Of a stretch of 52,817 nt of DNA, positions 1 to 10,300 are shown piece by piece; the stretch's first letter is position 1, and each line of letters opens with the position of its first letter. The stretch is from Ascoidea tarda (nom. inval.). Its lineage: Eukaryota; Ascomycota; Saccharomycetes; Ascoideales; Ascoideaceae. The DNA lies in assembly GCA_030560485.1 (NCBI GenBank), contig JAKTTS010000043.1, forward strand, positions 1 to 52,817, given 5' to 3'. The translations under genes were made by a program, and so were the position numbers. Below the pieces are notes generated by a model that searched no databases, was not told the DNA's origin, and was given only the letters and a program-made list of their open reading frames with translations.

Positions 1-55
<55 letters not shown>

Positions 56-177
56 AATTGTTGTTGTTGTTGTAATTGTTGTTGTAATTGTTGTTGTTGT
101 TGTAATTGTTGTTGTTGAAGTTGCTGTTGTTGGAACTGTTGTTGCTGTAACTGTTGTTGCTGTAACTGTTGATTAAC
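1..177 (-). repeat. (TTG)n / CAA trinucleotide repeat encoding poly-Gln
   Basis: Positions 1-54 are 18 pure TTG units, read as CAA (Gln) in the kinase frame. An interrupted stretch with Leu codons (TTA) and CAG follows to about 177. The repeat is cut by the window edge, so its true length is unknown. It is in frame and is probably polymorphic. Confidence 0.9.
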
Positions 178-2007
178 CCTGCTTGCGAGATTTGAGCTTT
201 GTTCTTTTAGCTTTCTTCTTTTTTTCATTTCATCAACCAAATAGTACATTGAAACTAAAGGAGCAAAGCTAATGGTAGGATCAGGGTCTAGCACGTCAAT
301 GTCAGTGTCATTAAGAAAACCGTATTGTTTTGAGTATTTATCCTCCCTTTCATACCAGTTGGAAGAGGCTATTTGATACTCATCAGAAGCAACAATTGTA
401 TTCAATTCATGAAAAATAGCTTGGTGTTTGCCCAATTCAAGATGAACCATTTCTTTGATGACCTCTGGGTCTAAAGGAAGTTTTAAGGGTTTTCTGGAAG
501 GGACATAAGAGTTTGGAGGACCTTCGTAGCCTTTGTTCATCCAAGAGTGTGTTCTGATTTCTCTTAGGGTTGCTCTTTTATTTGAGTTAACGACTAGCAT
601 TCTGGAAAGAATTGCAATGCAATCTTCGGATAAGGTTGGTGGGTATTGGACATTACCTTTTTTGATCTTTTCGTGAAGGATTGAAACGCTTTGATCATCA
701 AAGGGAACCCTACCACAAACCAAGACATATAAAACGACACCAAAGGACCATACATCTACTTCAGGGCCAGTATAGGGATTAGCGGATAGCAACTCTGGAG
801 CAGCAAAGTATAAGGAGCCACAGTATGTTTTTAGAAGTTTGTTTTTGGTAAAGAGATTTGATAAACCAAAGTCGATGATTTTGATGTCGCCATTTTTGGA
901 TATCATTATGTTTTCGATTTTCAAGTCTCTGTGAACGACGTTGTTTTTATGAAGGTAATCCAAAGCGGAAGCGATACCTCTGGCGAATTTTCTTGCGTGT
1001 CTTTCTTTTAGGGAGCCATGACTGACAATGTAGTCTAACATTTGACCACCAGAGATGTATTCAAAGAGCATGTAGTAGTGGTTTGTCATGGGGATCATTT
1101 CGAAAAGCCTGCAAATGTAGGGGTGGTAGAGGATTCTGCCAAGGGCAGCTTCTCTAACAGTTCTTCTGTCTCTTGCGTATTCCTTTTCAGCTTCTTTTCT
1201 TCGCTTAGCGGATTCATTGCTATCTCTTGGAGGAGGGTCGTTTGAGTGAGCTCTGTGGTATAGTTTTAAGGCTCTAGGAACGATTTTAACAGCGCAGACT
1301 TCTTTTGTGCGACGATGCTTAGCGACCTTGACTTTTCCCATTGAGCCAGCGCCAATTGTTTTATCGAATTCCCAGTCGCCGATGGAGCGACGATGGAAAG
1401 CTGGTTGGGGGATTTGTTGTTGAGGAAGCTGGTTTTTTTGTTGTGGCATTTGTGGAGGATGAGAGGGAATAGGAGGATGAGAGTTAGGGGTGTGTTGTGG
1501 ATTTTTAATTTTGACAGGGGGAAGTAAAGAGTCGTCGTCATTTTTGGTTGTGGGTTTTTGGGGGAAAGAAGTTATAGTTTCGTTGTCGGAGTTGGGCAGA
1601 TTTATAGGGTCATTATTGGGATTGGAGTGGTTGTTGTGGTTGTTGGAGGAGTTTATGATGTTGTTGATGTTGATGGGGGAGGTTATGGAAGAATTTAGCA
1701 TATTATTATTTTGGACGTTATTTGATTGATTGTAGCTGTAGTTTGTAGAGTTGTTGTTGTTGCTGGTATCGTTACTAATGTCGTTTTGAATGGCATTTCT
1801 GAGCATTCTAGGAGTAGCAGGAACCATATTGGAGCGAGGATTAGGGTTATTAATGGGATCCGTATGAAGATTCTGATTGTTGGGGCTGATAGGGACGATG
1901 TTGTTATAATTGCTATTGGATGTGTTGCTGGCAATTAGGCTGGAGTTGATTTCATTGTTCGAGTGGGTATCCTGGTTGGAGGTGTCTATGTAGTGAGTGT
2001 TGTTCAT
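1..2007 (-). CDS. KIN1: Ser/Thr protein kinase of the KIN1/KIN2 (PAR-1/MARK) family, C-terminus beyond the window
   Basis: The minus strand from the ATG at 2007 is open to the window edge (669 residues). Residues 1-210 are Asn/Ser/Pro-rich. The kinase domain starts near residue 212 and has every core motif: glycine loop GAGSMGKV (from G219), catalytic Lys241 in [12 protein letters not shown] (His359, Asp361), DFGLSN, and the activation segment [10 protein letters not shown]. The phrases [27 protein letters not shown] and SGGQMLDYI are close to S. cerevisiae Kin1/Kin2, as is the block ending [21 protein letters not shown]. In yeast these kinases act at the plasma membrane in polarised exocytosis and in ER-stress mRNA targeting. 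The last visible part is a Gln-rich tract encoded by CAA repeats. The KA1 domain expected at the C-terminus would lie outside the window. The gene is divergent from GCD6, with a tRNA gene between them. Confidence 0.9.
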
Positions 2008-2493
2008 GGCTGGAGACACAATGAAAGAGAGAGGGATAATTGAGAGGTGGTAGGGAGAGGAGGATTGGGTGCAGTATGGACAGAAGTGAACGATAGATTT
2101 GGAGATAGATTTGGAAAGCGAGGAAAAGAGACAAATAGGATAAGATATGAAGAGAGTACACGAGATAGAGATGGGAGGCAGCGGAGCAGCGGAGCAGCAG
2201 ACTGGAGGGAGAGTGGCAGAGTAGAGTGGGAGCAGAGGCAGAGGCAGCAGAGAAGAGTGCAGCTGGAGAAGCAGGACGAGCAGCAGCTAATTGGAGACAG
2301 AAAGCTGAGGATGGGAACTGAGAATGGGATTAGTGCTACGGGAGCTGGAGCTCAAACAAAGGGGCCCAGGACTGCGAAAATTTTTTCTACTGAAAAGTTG
2401 GAGCTGGAGCTGAAACAGTGCTCGAGCAAGCGACGCACCCGTGCGCACGCCTGCCGCGGCCCCGTCCCACTGGACGCACGTGCGGCAAAAAGA
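2008..2493. other. Intergenic: KIN1 leader with a polypurine plus strand
   Basis: No gene is supported here. From about 2010 to 2420 the plus strand is strongly purine-biased (GGAG, AGAG and GCAGAG runs), so the KIN1 5' leader would be pyrimidine-rich. GC content rises toward 2480. A CACGTG E-box lies at 2477-2482, next to the tRNA terminator. An open frame at 2047-2517 is explained by this composition and is not called. Confidence 0.6.
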
Positions 2494-2565
2494 TGCCTCT
2501 TGCCAGAATTGAACTAGCGACCTTTGCATTACAAGTGCAACGCTCTACCACTAAGCTAAAAAGGC
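2494..2565 (-). tRNA. tRNA-Thr (anticodon TGT)
   Basis: The minus strand folds as a complete 72-nt cloverleaf without an intron. The acceptor stem GCCTTTT pairs with AAGAGGC, followed by discriminator A. The D arm holds an A box, TAGCTTAGTGGTAGAGC. The anticodon stem TTGCA/TGCAA encloses loop CTTGTAA, giving anticodon TGT (reads ACA, Thr). The T arm GCTAG-TTCAATT-CTGGC contains the B box. A T-rich run (TCTTTTT) directly after the gene serves as the RNA polymerase III terminator. Confidence 0.95.
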
Positions 2566-2715
2566 GCCTTACAGCAGCTCAAGCACATCTGTTTCTCAGG
2601 CTGCACCAGCCAGACCGCCTCGCGCCGCGGTCTGGCTGCGGATGAGAATTTTTCAGGAGCAGCGATATATTACTCACCTCCAGCAGCTTCTCTTTGGCTA
2701 TTCTTCTCACCCAAC

Positions 2716-5316
2716 ATGCCTCCCTCTGCCAAAAAGACAATTGCCAACTTTTCTGACGAGAGATTCCAGGCTGTCGTCTTGACCGACTCTTTTGAGAAGA
2801 AATTCGCTCCCTTGACCTACAACCTACCAAGATGCTTGTTACCCTTGTGCAATATTCCCTTGATTGAGTACACTTTGGAGTTCTTGTCCAAAAACAAAAT
2901 ATCTGAGGTCTTTCTAATGTGTTCAAGTCAGCATTACCTCAAAATCAAGGACTACATCTCCACCTCCAAATGGTCTAACAATAAGTCCTCCTCCTTCTTC
3001 TCCAACAACAACAACAACAACTCTTCTGACGGCTATTTCCAAATCAAACTCATTCTAACTAAGGATTCTAATAGCGTTGGCGACGTTCTAAGAGAAATTG
3101 ACACTAAAAATATCATCCAAAATGACTTCCTACTCATCTATGGCGACATTGTCTCTAATATAGATCTCCAAAAACCCTTGGACTACCACAGATTGATCAA
3201 GAAAAACGATAGAAATCACATCATGACAATGATCCTACTAAACTCCTCCGAAAACCATCGCTCAAGGTCTCAACGTTCTCCAAACCTACTCATTTACAAC
3301 CAACTCCACTTCCCCAACATCTCTTCCTCCAGCAACACTCACAAAACCACCACTCACAGCAGCAACTCTTCAATCTCATCCAATACCAACTACTCTACCT
3401 TCTCATCCTTCAACAAATGCATCTACTACGACAAGGTCAACCCTATCAACAAAAAACAATCCTCCATCTCCCTCGACCTCGATCTATTCAATAATAACGA
3501 CTTGTCTGACTTTTACATTTCAAACAACCTAATTGACCCCCATATTGATATCTGCTCTCCCAACATCCCTCTCTTGTTCCAGGAATATTTCGAATACAAC
3601 AACTTGAGATCCGATTTTGTCAACGGCATCCTATCCTCTGATCTATTGAAAAGATCAATCTACGCCTACATTCTAAACAATACCAATTGCAACAAAGACA
3701 ACATCATCAACTACGCCGCCAGAATCGACTCCTTCCAAACCTACGACTCAATCTCAAAGGACATCTTGCAAAGATTCACCTACCCACTAACCCTAGACTC
3801 AAATCTACTCTCAATTAACAACAAAATCCAGTTCTACTCTCACTTTGAAACCTCCCTCAACAACATCTACAAACAGAAAAACGTCATTCTTTCCCAAAAC
3901 TCAAAGATACTCTCAAACATCCTAATCGGTAACAACACCCTCATTCACAATAACGCTTTAATCAAAAACTCAATCATTGGCAAAAACTGTAAAATAGGTA
4001 AAAACACTAAAATCTTAAACTCTTATATTTTTGACAACTCAATTGTCCATGACAACTGTCTTATTCTCGACTCCTTGGTTGCCTCAAACTCAATCATACA
4101 CAAAAATACAAAGCTAAACTCAAATTGCATCATTGGTTACAACTGCATTGTTGACCAAAATATATCCCTACCTAAAAATACTAAAATTATCGACAATAAA
4201 AACTATTTTCTAATCGATAATCAATTCTACAATTCATCCCAAGATTCTTTTTATTCTAATGATGTCGATCTTCAAGATACTGATGACAGCACCCAAAAAC
4301 TAAAAAAATCTTCCCTACCTAACGACGACACTCTATCCAATCTTCTTGGTCCAGCTGGTAAAGGATATTTGTATTTATCTGATAACGATGAATTTAATAT
4401 CGATGATATTGACTTAAATCGCCTCAGTATTGATAATCAAAATAATCAAAATCAAAATCAATCTTCTGAAAACTACAAATCTGATATTAAACAGGAACTG
4501 GAAATCTCATCAAAAGACCCAAGCCAAACCTCCCCTACTCTACAATCTCCACAAAATCAAAACTACTTTTACTACAAATCTTTAGACATCGAATATTCAG
4601 ATGATTCCGAAATCAATGACGAACCCGATGATGAATCAACTGATGACGAAACAGACTCTGACTCCCAAAAATCAGATGATTCCGATGCTGAATTTAATTC
4701 AAACTATTCCCTAGATCTAGAGCAAGAACACTTGCTAGATAAGGAATTGGGCGACGATTTGTTTGATAGATCCAATGAGAATAACCATCAAGCCGACAGA
4801 GAGTTTAAAAAGGAAGCATTGGCTACATTCAACAGATCCTTTATGAACAACCACGATCTAGATACCACGATACTAGAGATAAACACCCTAAGGATGAGTT
4901 ACAATGTCGGATACAATGAGGTTCGTAACGCTACCATCATATCCATTTTCAATCGAATCGAATCTTTAATCGCCAACAATAACATGAAGTTTCAAGAATC
5001 CTGTCTGAAAGTGATGAACCAATGGATCCCTTTGTTTAGAAGACAAATCTTCGATCAAAAGGACAAAAACGACTTCTTGAACCAGTTGATCAAAATCAGC
5101 CAAAAGTACCCTGATCTTGGAGACAAGTTGGTCTACATGACCATCGACTCAGTTTACAACAATGACATTGTATTGGAGGACGATATTCTCAGCTGGTTCG
5201 ATGAAAACCAGAAAAACATTAAAAATCAGTTTGTGGTAAAATACGTTGACTGGCTCAAAAACGCCGAATCTGAGTCTGAGTCTGAAAACGATGATGGTGA
5301 ATCTGGGGAAGAATAG
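2716..5316 (+). CDS. GCD6: Translation initiation factor eIF2B epsilon subunit (catalytic GEF subunit)
   Basis: The 866-residue product matches Gcd6, the nucleotide-exchange subunit of eIF2B that recharges eIF2 with GTP and is the target of Gcn2-mediated control. Residues about 18-330 are the nucleotidyltransferase-like domain (QAVVLTDSFE, PRCLLPLCNIPLIEYTLEFL, LLIYGDIVSNID). Residues about 390-490 are left-handed beta-helix hexapeptide repeats (IGNNTLIHNNALIKNSIIG). An acidic low-complexity linker covers about 500-690. The C-terminal W2/HEAT domain starts near 695 (NNHDLDTTILEINTLRMSYNV) and ends with the catalytic acidic/aromatic boxes (DDILSWFDE; YVDWLKNAESESE). It is longer than S. cerevisiae Gcd6 (about 712 aa), mainly through Asn/Ser insertions near 95-110 and 190-230 and the acidic linker. 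The first ATG of the frame is used. Confidence 0.97.
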   Translation: MPPSAKKTIANFSDERFQAVVLTDSFEKKFAPLTYNLPRCLLPLCNIPLIEYTLEFLSKNKISEVFLMCSSQHYLKIKDYISTSKWSNNKSSSFFSNNNNNNSSDGYFQIKLILTKDSNSVGDVLREIDTKNIIQNDFLLIYGDIVSNIDLQKPLDYHRLIKKNDRNHIMTMILLNSSENHRSRSQRSPNLLIYNQLHFPNISSSSNTHKTTTHSSNSSISSNTNYSTFSSFNKCIYYDKVNPINKKQSSISLDLDLFNNNDLSDFYISNNLIDPHIDICSPNIPLLFQEYFEYNNLRSDFVNGILSSDLLKRSIYAYILNNTNCNKDNIINYAARIDSFQTYDSISKDILQRFTYPLTLDSNLLSINNKIQFYSHFETSLNNIYKQKNVILSQNSKILSNILIGNNTLIHNNALIKNSIIGKNCKIGKNTKILNSYIFDNSIVHDNCLILDSLVASNSIIHKNTKLNSNCIIGYNCIVDQNISLPKNTKIIDNKNYFLIDNQFYNSSQDSFYSNDVDLQDTDDSTQKLKKSSLPNDDTLSNLLGPAGKGYLYLSDNDEFNIDDIDLNRLSIDNQNNQNQNQSSENYKSDIKQELEISSKDPSQTSPTLQSPQNQNYFYYKSLDIEYSDDSEINDEPDDESTDDETDSDSQKSDDSDAEFNSNYSLDLEQEHLLDKELGDDLFDRSNENNHQADREFKKEALATFNRSFMNNHDLDTTILEINTLRMSYNVGYNEVRNATIISIFNRIESLIANNNMKFQESCLKVMNQWIPLFRRQIFDQKDKNDFLNQLIKISQKYPDLGDKLVYMTIDSVYNNDIVLEDDILSWFDENQKNIKNQFVVKYVDWLKNAESESESENDDGESGEE

Positions 5317-5999
5317 GCCCATTTATATAGTGCTCATACACCGTCCGCCTCTCTGTCTAATCAGCGTCCTTGACCACCAAATCCAGCGTGACTTGGATGG
5401 CTTAACCGTCCCACATGCATCATATGCATCATTCATCATTACACACATTGTGATGCATCATGCAGTCTCATGTTGGATCCATTGTAGCGGGCTCCACTTA
5501 TCGGAGATAACTTGGGGGAAAAAGCCAAAGCTCACCACCAAAGAAATTTCAAGAAAATTGGTGCTCTTCAGTGAACTATTCAGGTTTTCCAACCAACCTT
5601 ACTCTCGTTTTAACGTTTTTTTTGCACCCTTTATTCATTTCTCAGCAGCTTATATCGTAATTTATCTGTTTTCAAGCTCCTATCATGTCGGTTTTTAGTT
5701 TGGTTTTTGGGGTTCTGGCAATCAATAAATGAATTTTCAGAAAAATGTCATCCCGATATAATTTGTTTGTTGGAATTTCTCTTTGACTGCTGAACCTATG
5801 AATCATATATAATCCATCATTTATGTCTCCCTTTGTTTTTTCTGCTTTCCTATTTTTCTATTATTAATCACGATAATCTTAATTCTTATTAGCTGATTCT
5901 TCATTTTTGCTAAATTACTTTTCCAATTTTCCAATTTTAAGACTGTCTTTTTGTCTCATCTCATCTCGCTATCAACTTTCCTGCCCTACACTGTCTAAA
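5317..5999. other. Intergenic GCD6 to Bim1-like gene, with repeated ATGCATCAT
   Basis: This 683-bp spacer has no supported gene. ATGCATCAT occurs three times, at 5415-5423, 5424-5432 and 5453-5461. The first two are directly abutting. The third continues into GCAG, giving a 13-mer found again at 29424-29436. The last 250 bp before the next ATG are pyrimidine-rich, as is usual for yeast core promoters and leaders. A frame overlapping the GCD6 end (5246-5698) lacks any sign of selection. Confidence 0.5.
5415..5461. repeat. Three copies of ATGCATCAT
   Basis: Perfect 9-mers lie at 5415-5423, 5424-5432 and 5453-5461, each containing the palindrome ATGCAT. They sit about 540-585 bp upstream of the Bim1-like start codon, so they could be a binding-site cluster. 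No factor is assigned. Confidence 0.5.
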
Positions 6000-6758
6000 A
6001 TGAAATTTTCTTTCGTCTTTTCTCTCATAATAGCCGCTACGGCTTTAGTAAATGCTGCTCCTGCTTTGAAGCATGGTTCTGAATACTCTCAAACAATGGG
6101 TCCCGTCGCTGTTCTTTATCCCCCAGACAGAGAATGGACTGAAGATACCGAAAGAACTGCTCCATGTGGTACCAATGCAAAAGTCGGAAACAGATCTGAT
6201 TTCCCATTGGACGATGGTTTTGTTGCTTTAGTCGCCGATGCTGTTGGTTGGGAAGTTTCTTTAAAAATCTCTTATTCTTCTGATCCTTCCTCCATTGACG
6301 ATTTCGAAGAATGGTATCATGGTAATGCTACCGATGAAATTGCCATTGGTCATACCTGTTTCTACATGCCTGATCAACCTTCTAACATCAAATCTGGTGA
6401 CGTTGCTACCATTCAATTGCAATATATGGCTGATGACGAACAAGATGGTAATGTCACTCACTACGCCTGTTCCGATATCACCTTTGTTGAAGAATCTGTA
6501 TTTGAAGTTACTGAATACGCTTTATCTTGTTTCAATGCTAGTGACAGTGGGTATTATTCCGGAAATTTAGCTGCTTCTGCTTCTTCAACTGCTGTTACAA
6601 CCACCGTCACTGTCTCCAGCTCTGATTCTGCTACCTCTGATTCTTCCAGTTCATCTACTGCTGCTTCCTCTTCATCCCAAGGTGCTGCCGCTTTTTTGAA
6701 TATCAATTCTAGTGTAGTCACTGCTGTTATTACCTTTGCCCTTGGTTTCTTGTTTTAA
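6000..6758 (+). CDS. Secreted GPI-anchored protein, Bim1-like (copper acquisition / X325 LPMO-like) family
   Basis: I start at the ATG at 6000 (252 aa) because it opens directly into a signal peptide (MKFSFVFSLIIAATALVNA). An in-frame ATG 93 bp upstream would bury it. The core holds YPPDREW, TAPCG, FPLDDGFVAL, IGHTCFYMP, SGDVATIQLQYM and HYACSDITFVEE, the pattern of fungal Bim1-like/X325 proteins. Four Cys could form two disulfides, and there are several N-glycosylation sequons. A Ser/Thr-rich stalk follows, then a hydrophobic C-terminal tail typical of a GPI signal. In Cryptococcus Bim1, copper is bound with the help of the mature N-terminal His. Here cleavage near Ala19/Ala20 would not expose a His; the nearest is His25. 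Family placement is from memory of motifs and moderately sure. A copper role is unproven. Confidence 0.7.
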   Translation: MKFSFVFSLIIAATALVNAAPALKHGSEYSQTMGPVAVLYPPDREWTEDTERTAPCGTNAKVGNRSDFPLDDGFVALVADAVGWEVSLKISYSSDPSSIDDFEEWYHGNATDEIAIGHTCFYMPDQPSNIKSGDVATIQLQYMADDEQDGNVTHYACSDITFVEESVFEVTEYALSCFNASDSGYYSGNLAASASSTAVTTTVTVSSSDSATSDSSSSSTAASSSSQGAAAFLNINSSVVTAVITFALGFLF

Positions 6759-7364
6759 ATAAGTTAATATTGTTGTATGCCTTTTTTTTTGCTTTTGCTT
6801 TGACTTTTTTGTTGCTTATTGTCTTTTTGTCACCTTTCGTTTTTTGAAAAAAATTTTGTTCTATATTAAAGGTTTGGGGTTGTTAATACATATAAAATCA
6901 ATTTCAAAAAATCATTTGTTTTTTTTTAACAAAAATTAATTTAAACAAAAAAATAAAAAAAAAAACACTTCAGAATTGGAATTGTTTATTTTTTCAACAA
7001 ATTTTAAAATGTGTTTTTATACGATTTTTATTGAATTTAATATTTCTGGAATTCAAACTGGTTAGTTCTTTTAAAGTTTAATTATTTTCTATATTTTGTT
7101 TTTACCCTTCTTGTAGCAGATCTTCACGTTTTTTCGATGTTATTCAATCCTACTTTTCTTTGTTTATAATTTATGAGGTTTTAATGAATAAATTAATTTT
7201 ATACAATAACAATTCCGTTTCGTGAATTCATCTCTGTATAATCAAATTTTAACTATCTCGAATTGTACATTTTACTCAAAGCAAACAAAAACAAAAACAA
7301 AAACAAAAACAAATACAAAATACAAATATCAGTCCAAAATTAACTTTCCAAGTCATTTGTCTGC
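6759..7364. other. Convergent intergenic region, T-rich and featureless
   Basis: This 606-bp AT-rich stretch separates the 3' ends of the Bim1-like gene and MED5. Long T and A runs (6781-6975) are suited to 3'-end formation on both strands. A short (CAAAAA)n repeat lies at 7282-7312. No gene or RNA is seen. Confidence 0.5.
7282..7312. repeat. (CAAAAA)n simple repeat
   Basis: About five tandem hexamer units lie in the intergenic region just beyond the MED5 stop codon. Confidence 0.8.
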
Positions 7365-10300
7365 TTATTGTATTGAGTTCGGGGATTCCTCAACGGCCGG
7401 AAAATCTTTGACTGTCTGGATCAATTTTTGAATAAAAACACCAAATACCTCTTCACTTAATAATGACACATCTGCTGTGATTATACTATTTTGGCTTTTT
7501 CGTATCGTTTTTATCTGTTTTTCAGCAATTAATATGTCTTTTTTGTGTTCGTGGTACTTGCTATTGATCATCAAAAGAGAATACAAAAAATCTTTGTCTG
7601 GATTTGAATCGAATTTAAACTTGTGTCTTTCAGCATTGTCGTCATCTTTATTTTCTTTATCATCACCACTTTCTTTCATTTTGTTATTTTTGTTGTAGCT
7701 ATCATCTGGGTTCTCAATCAGAGTTATGTATCCCTCAGAAACCTTGCTAAAAATCTTGAGACAAGTATTACGGTTTTTATTTTCCATTTTATATGCACTT
7801 GTACTATCTAATAACAAATCAAGCCATTGTTTTTTTATATTTTTTGAATCAAGCTTATTCACGCTGAAACATATTATCAACATAACAGCTACATCAATAC
7901 AATTTTCTTTCTGCCTACTAACGTTTTCTGACTTCAAACCCAACTTTGAAACATTTTCTGTTAATTTCCTTTCTTGAATCACAATATTGGGTTTTGGCTT
8001 TCTACCATAATCACTGTTTTCATTTTTCAATTCTTGAAGTATTAGTTGAGACTCATCATACAGTCTTTTGATTTCCGAATATTCAACATGATATTTTTGA
8101 ATTTGCGATAAAAAATAATAAACTATATTTGCGCACCCAGAAAATGCCACAACTAGATCGAGTAATAAGACGTCAAAACTCGGAGTTACAAAAACCTTTT
8201 TTTTATTTATGCCTCTGGAATTATCACTTTCTAAATTACACCAATACATTAGGGACTCGAACTGGTTCGTAAATAGAGCCATGGGGGAATAAATGTCTAA
8301 GGGGTTTCTTGATTTATAGTTATTTAACAGAGATAATAATTTTTCATTTTGTCTGAAATTAGGATTGAAATAAACTTGATACTCTTGATAGTTATTTAAC
8401 AGCAATTTAAGATCAAAATGTAAAGAGTTAAAACTTTCTTCAACAAAAAATTTGTTTTTTGATGAGATGATATTGATATTCAATAAATTATTCTCCGTTT
8501 TGTAGTTTATCTTATTGAATAAATTAATTAGATTCTTTATTTTGTTAAAAATCGAGATTTCAATGTTATTTAGTGTTCTTAATTTTCCAAAAATGTAAAA
8601 TATTTTTTCCAATGATTTAGATAATGTTGGAGAAGATAATAATAATAAAATTTTGTGAATAATCCAATTCTGAGAGTTCAAGTTGGAACCCAAATGATTT
8701 TCTAACAAGAGAATATATAAAATATCTATTGATTTGATTAGTATTGACTTTATTTCAGGACTGATGGAAAAATTCTGATCAATAAAAATGACATCGTTTG
8801 AACTATCCTGAAAATTGAAATTGAAAAAAAAATCTTCAACCCACTTAAAAACACCCAATAAAGTTCCAATTAAAAATGACTGAAAAAAATATTGAGTGCC
8901 TTCTTTTAGGGTGTCAAAATCTATTAAACTTGAAAGATTTGCAAAAAATGATTCTTTGAAAATAATAGGAGTTAACTTAAAACAAGTTTTAATGGATGAT
9001 TTACTTATAAGTTCATCAGATATACCATCTGATGACCCAAATAATGCAAATATCCAATCATTCAATAATGCCATATTTGCAGCTTCCCCTTCATTTGTGA
9101 TAAAGCTAGGCTGATCGCTATTCAATGTATTTAAGTTACTCAAATAATCAAGAACAAATGATGCGTTATGAGAGTTTGATCTTTCTTTTGAATAATTGTA
9201 ATCAGTATTTGCAAAAGTGTAAGATGTCATTAATTCATTCTGCGAGATATTGAACTTTTTAGTTAAATAGACAATAAACAAAATGAATACACTAAAATTG
9301 CAATAATCTTCCTGGTAGTTATCATCTTCACTGTTCATTTCAACGTCGACATCATGACTATCTTGATTTGCTTCCTCTTTTATTTCATGCCATGAATCAC
9401 AATAATGTACAATGGGTAAAATAAACTTTAAAGGTGAAATAAAATATAATATTATGTCAAGTGGTTTGTTATCAAAATTGACCCTGCTATAAATAGAATT
9501 TAATGAGTTCAAATTATCACTAGGAAATGGTACTTGAAGCATGCTATTCAATATTTTATATTCATTTAAAATAATTAATAATAAAAACAATCGATTCAAT
9601 AGTCTGTCATTCTTCTTTTCAATTAATTCCATCATTAACTGATAAATAGCAACTGATATTTCGTATTGTTTTAAGACTTCGAAATTGTTGAAATTTGACA
9701 AAAATTTGACAAAATTTGATTTTAATAAAGTGTTTTCATTTGAATTATCACTATCATCAACAAAAGCATTAGCTTCCATAAAAAATAATTTTTTTAGAAA
9801 AAAATTAATGTTATTTATTGGTTCTGATGAAGAAAATATTTGATAATTGTTCAATGTAGGACGATGTAACTGAGACTGAAAAGATAATGCTTGCTGTTGA
9901 TCAAGTTGAAAAGCTTCCAAAAAAACCTTTGGAACGTTAACTAAATCAGGAACCACATCTGAAAGATAAATGTTATCATCTTCTTTTAATATTCTAGACT
10001 CAGCCAAAGAATCCTTTTTCAATATAGTATGAAAATCTTCTTTTGCAATTAATTTTAAAGCTATACAGTTTTTGAGAAAGTCATGTCTGATATCTGTTAA
10101 GGTGGAAGGAAAAGAGGAAAAAATATCCTCTTCCTCATCGTCATCATTAATGAATTTGAAATAATTTGTCGAATTTGAAAAAAAATGATTCAACTTTTTA
10201 GTGTTGGTTTCTGTCTGGTTCCCAGAAACGGAATTAAAATCGAATTTAGATAGGAAGGGTTTTGATTTTATATCGTTTTCTTCATTGATAAATAATTTTA

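Noticed and set aside
2047-2517. 156-codon open frame on the plus strand
   Set aside because: Produced by the polypurine composition (Arg/Glu/Gln-rich translation); it overlaps the tRNA gene.
5246-5698. 150-codon frame overlapping the GCD6 3' end
   Set aside because: No domain, no leader, shares the GCD6 end out of frame, and crosses the ATGCATCAT repeats.
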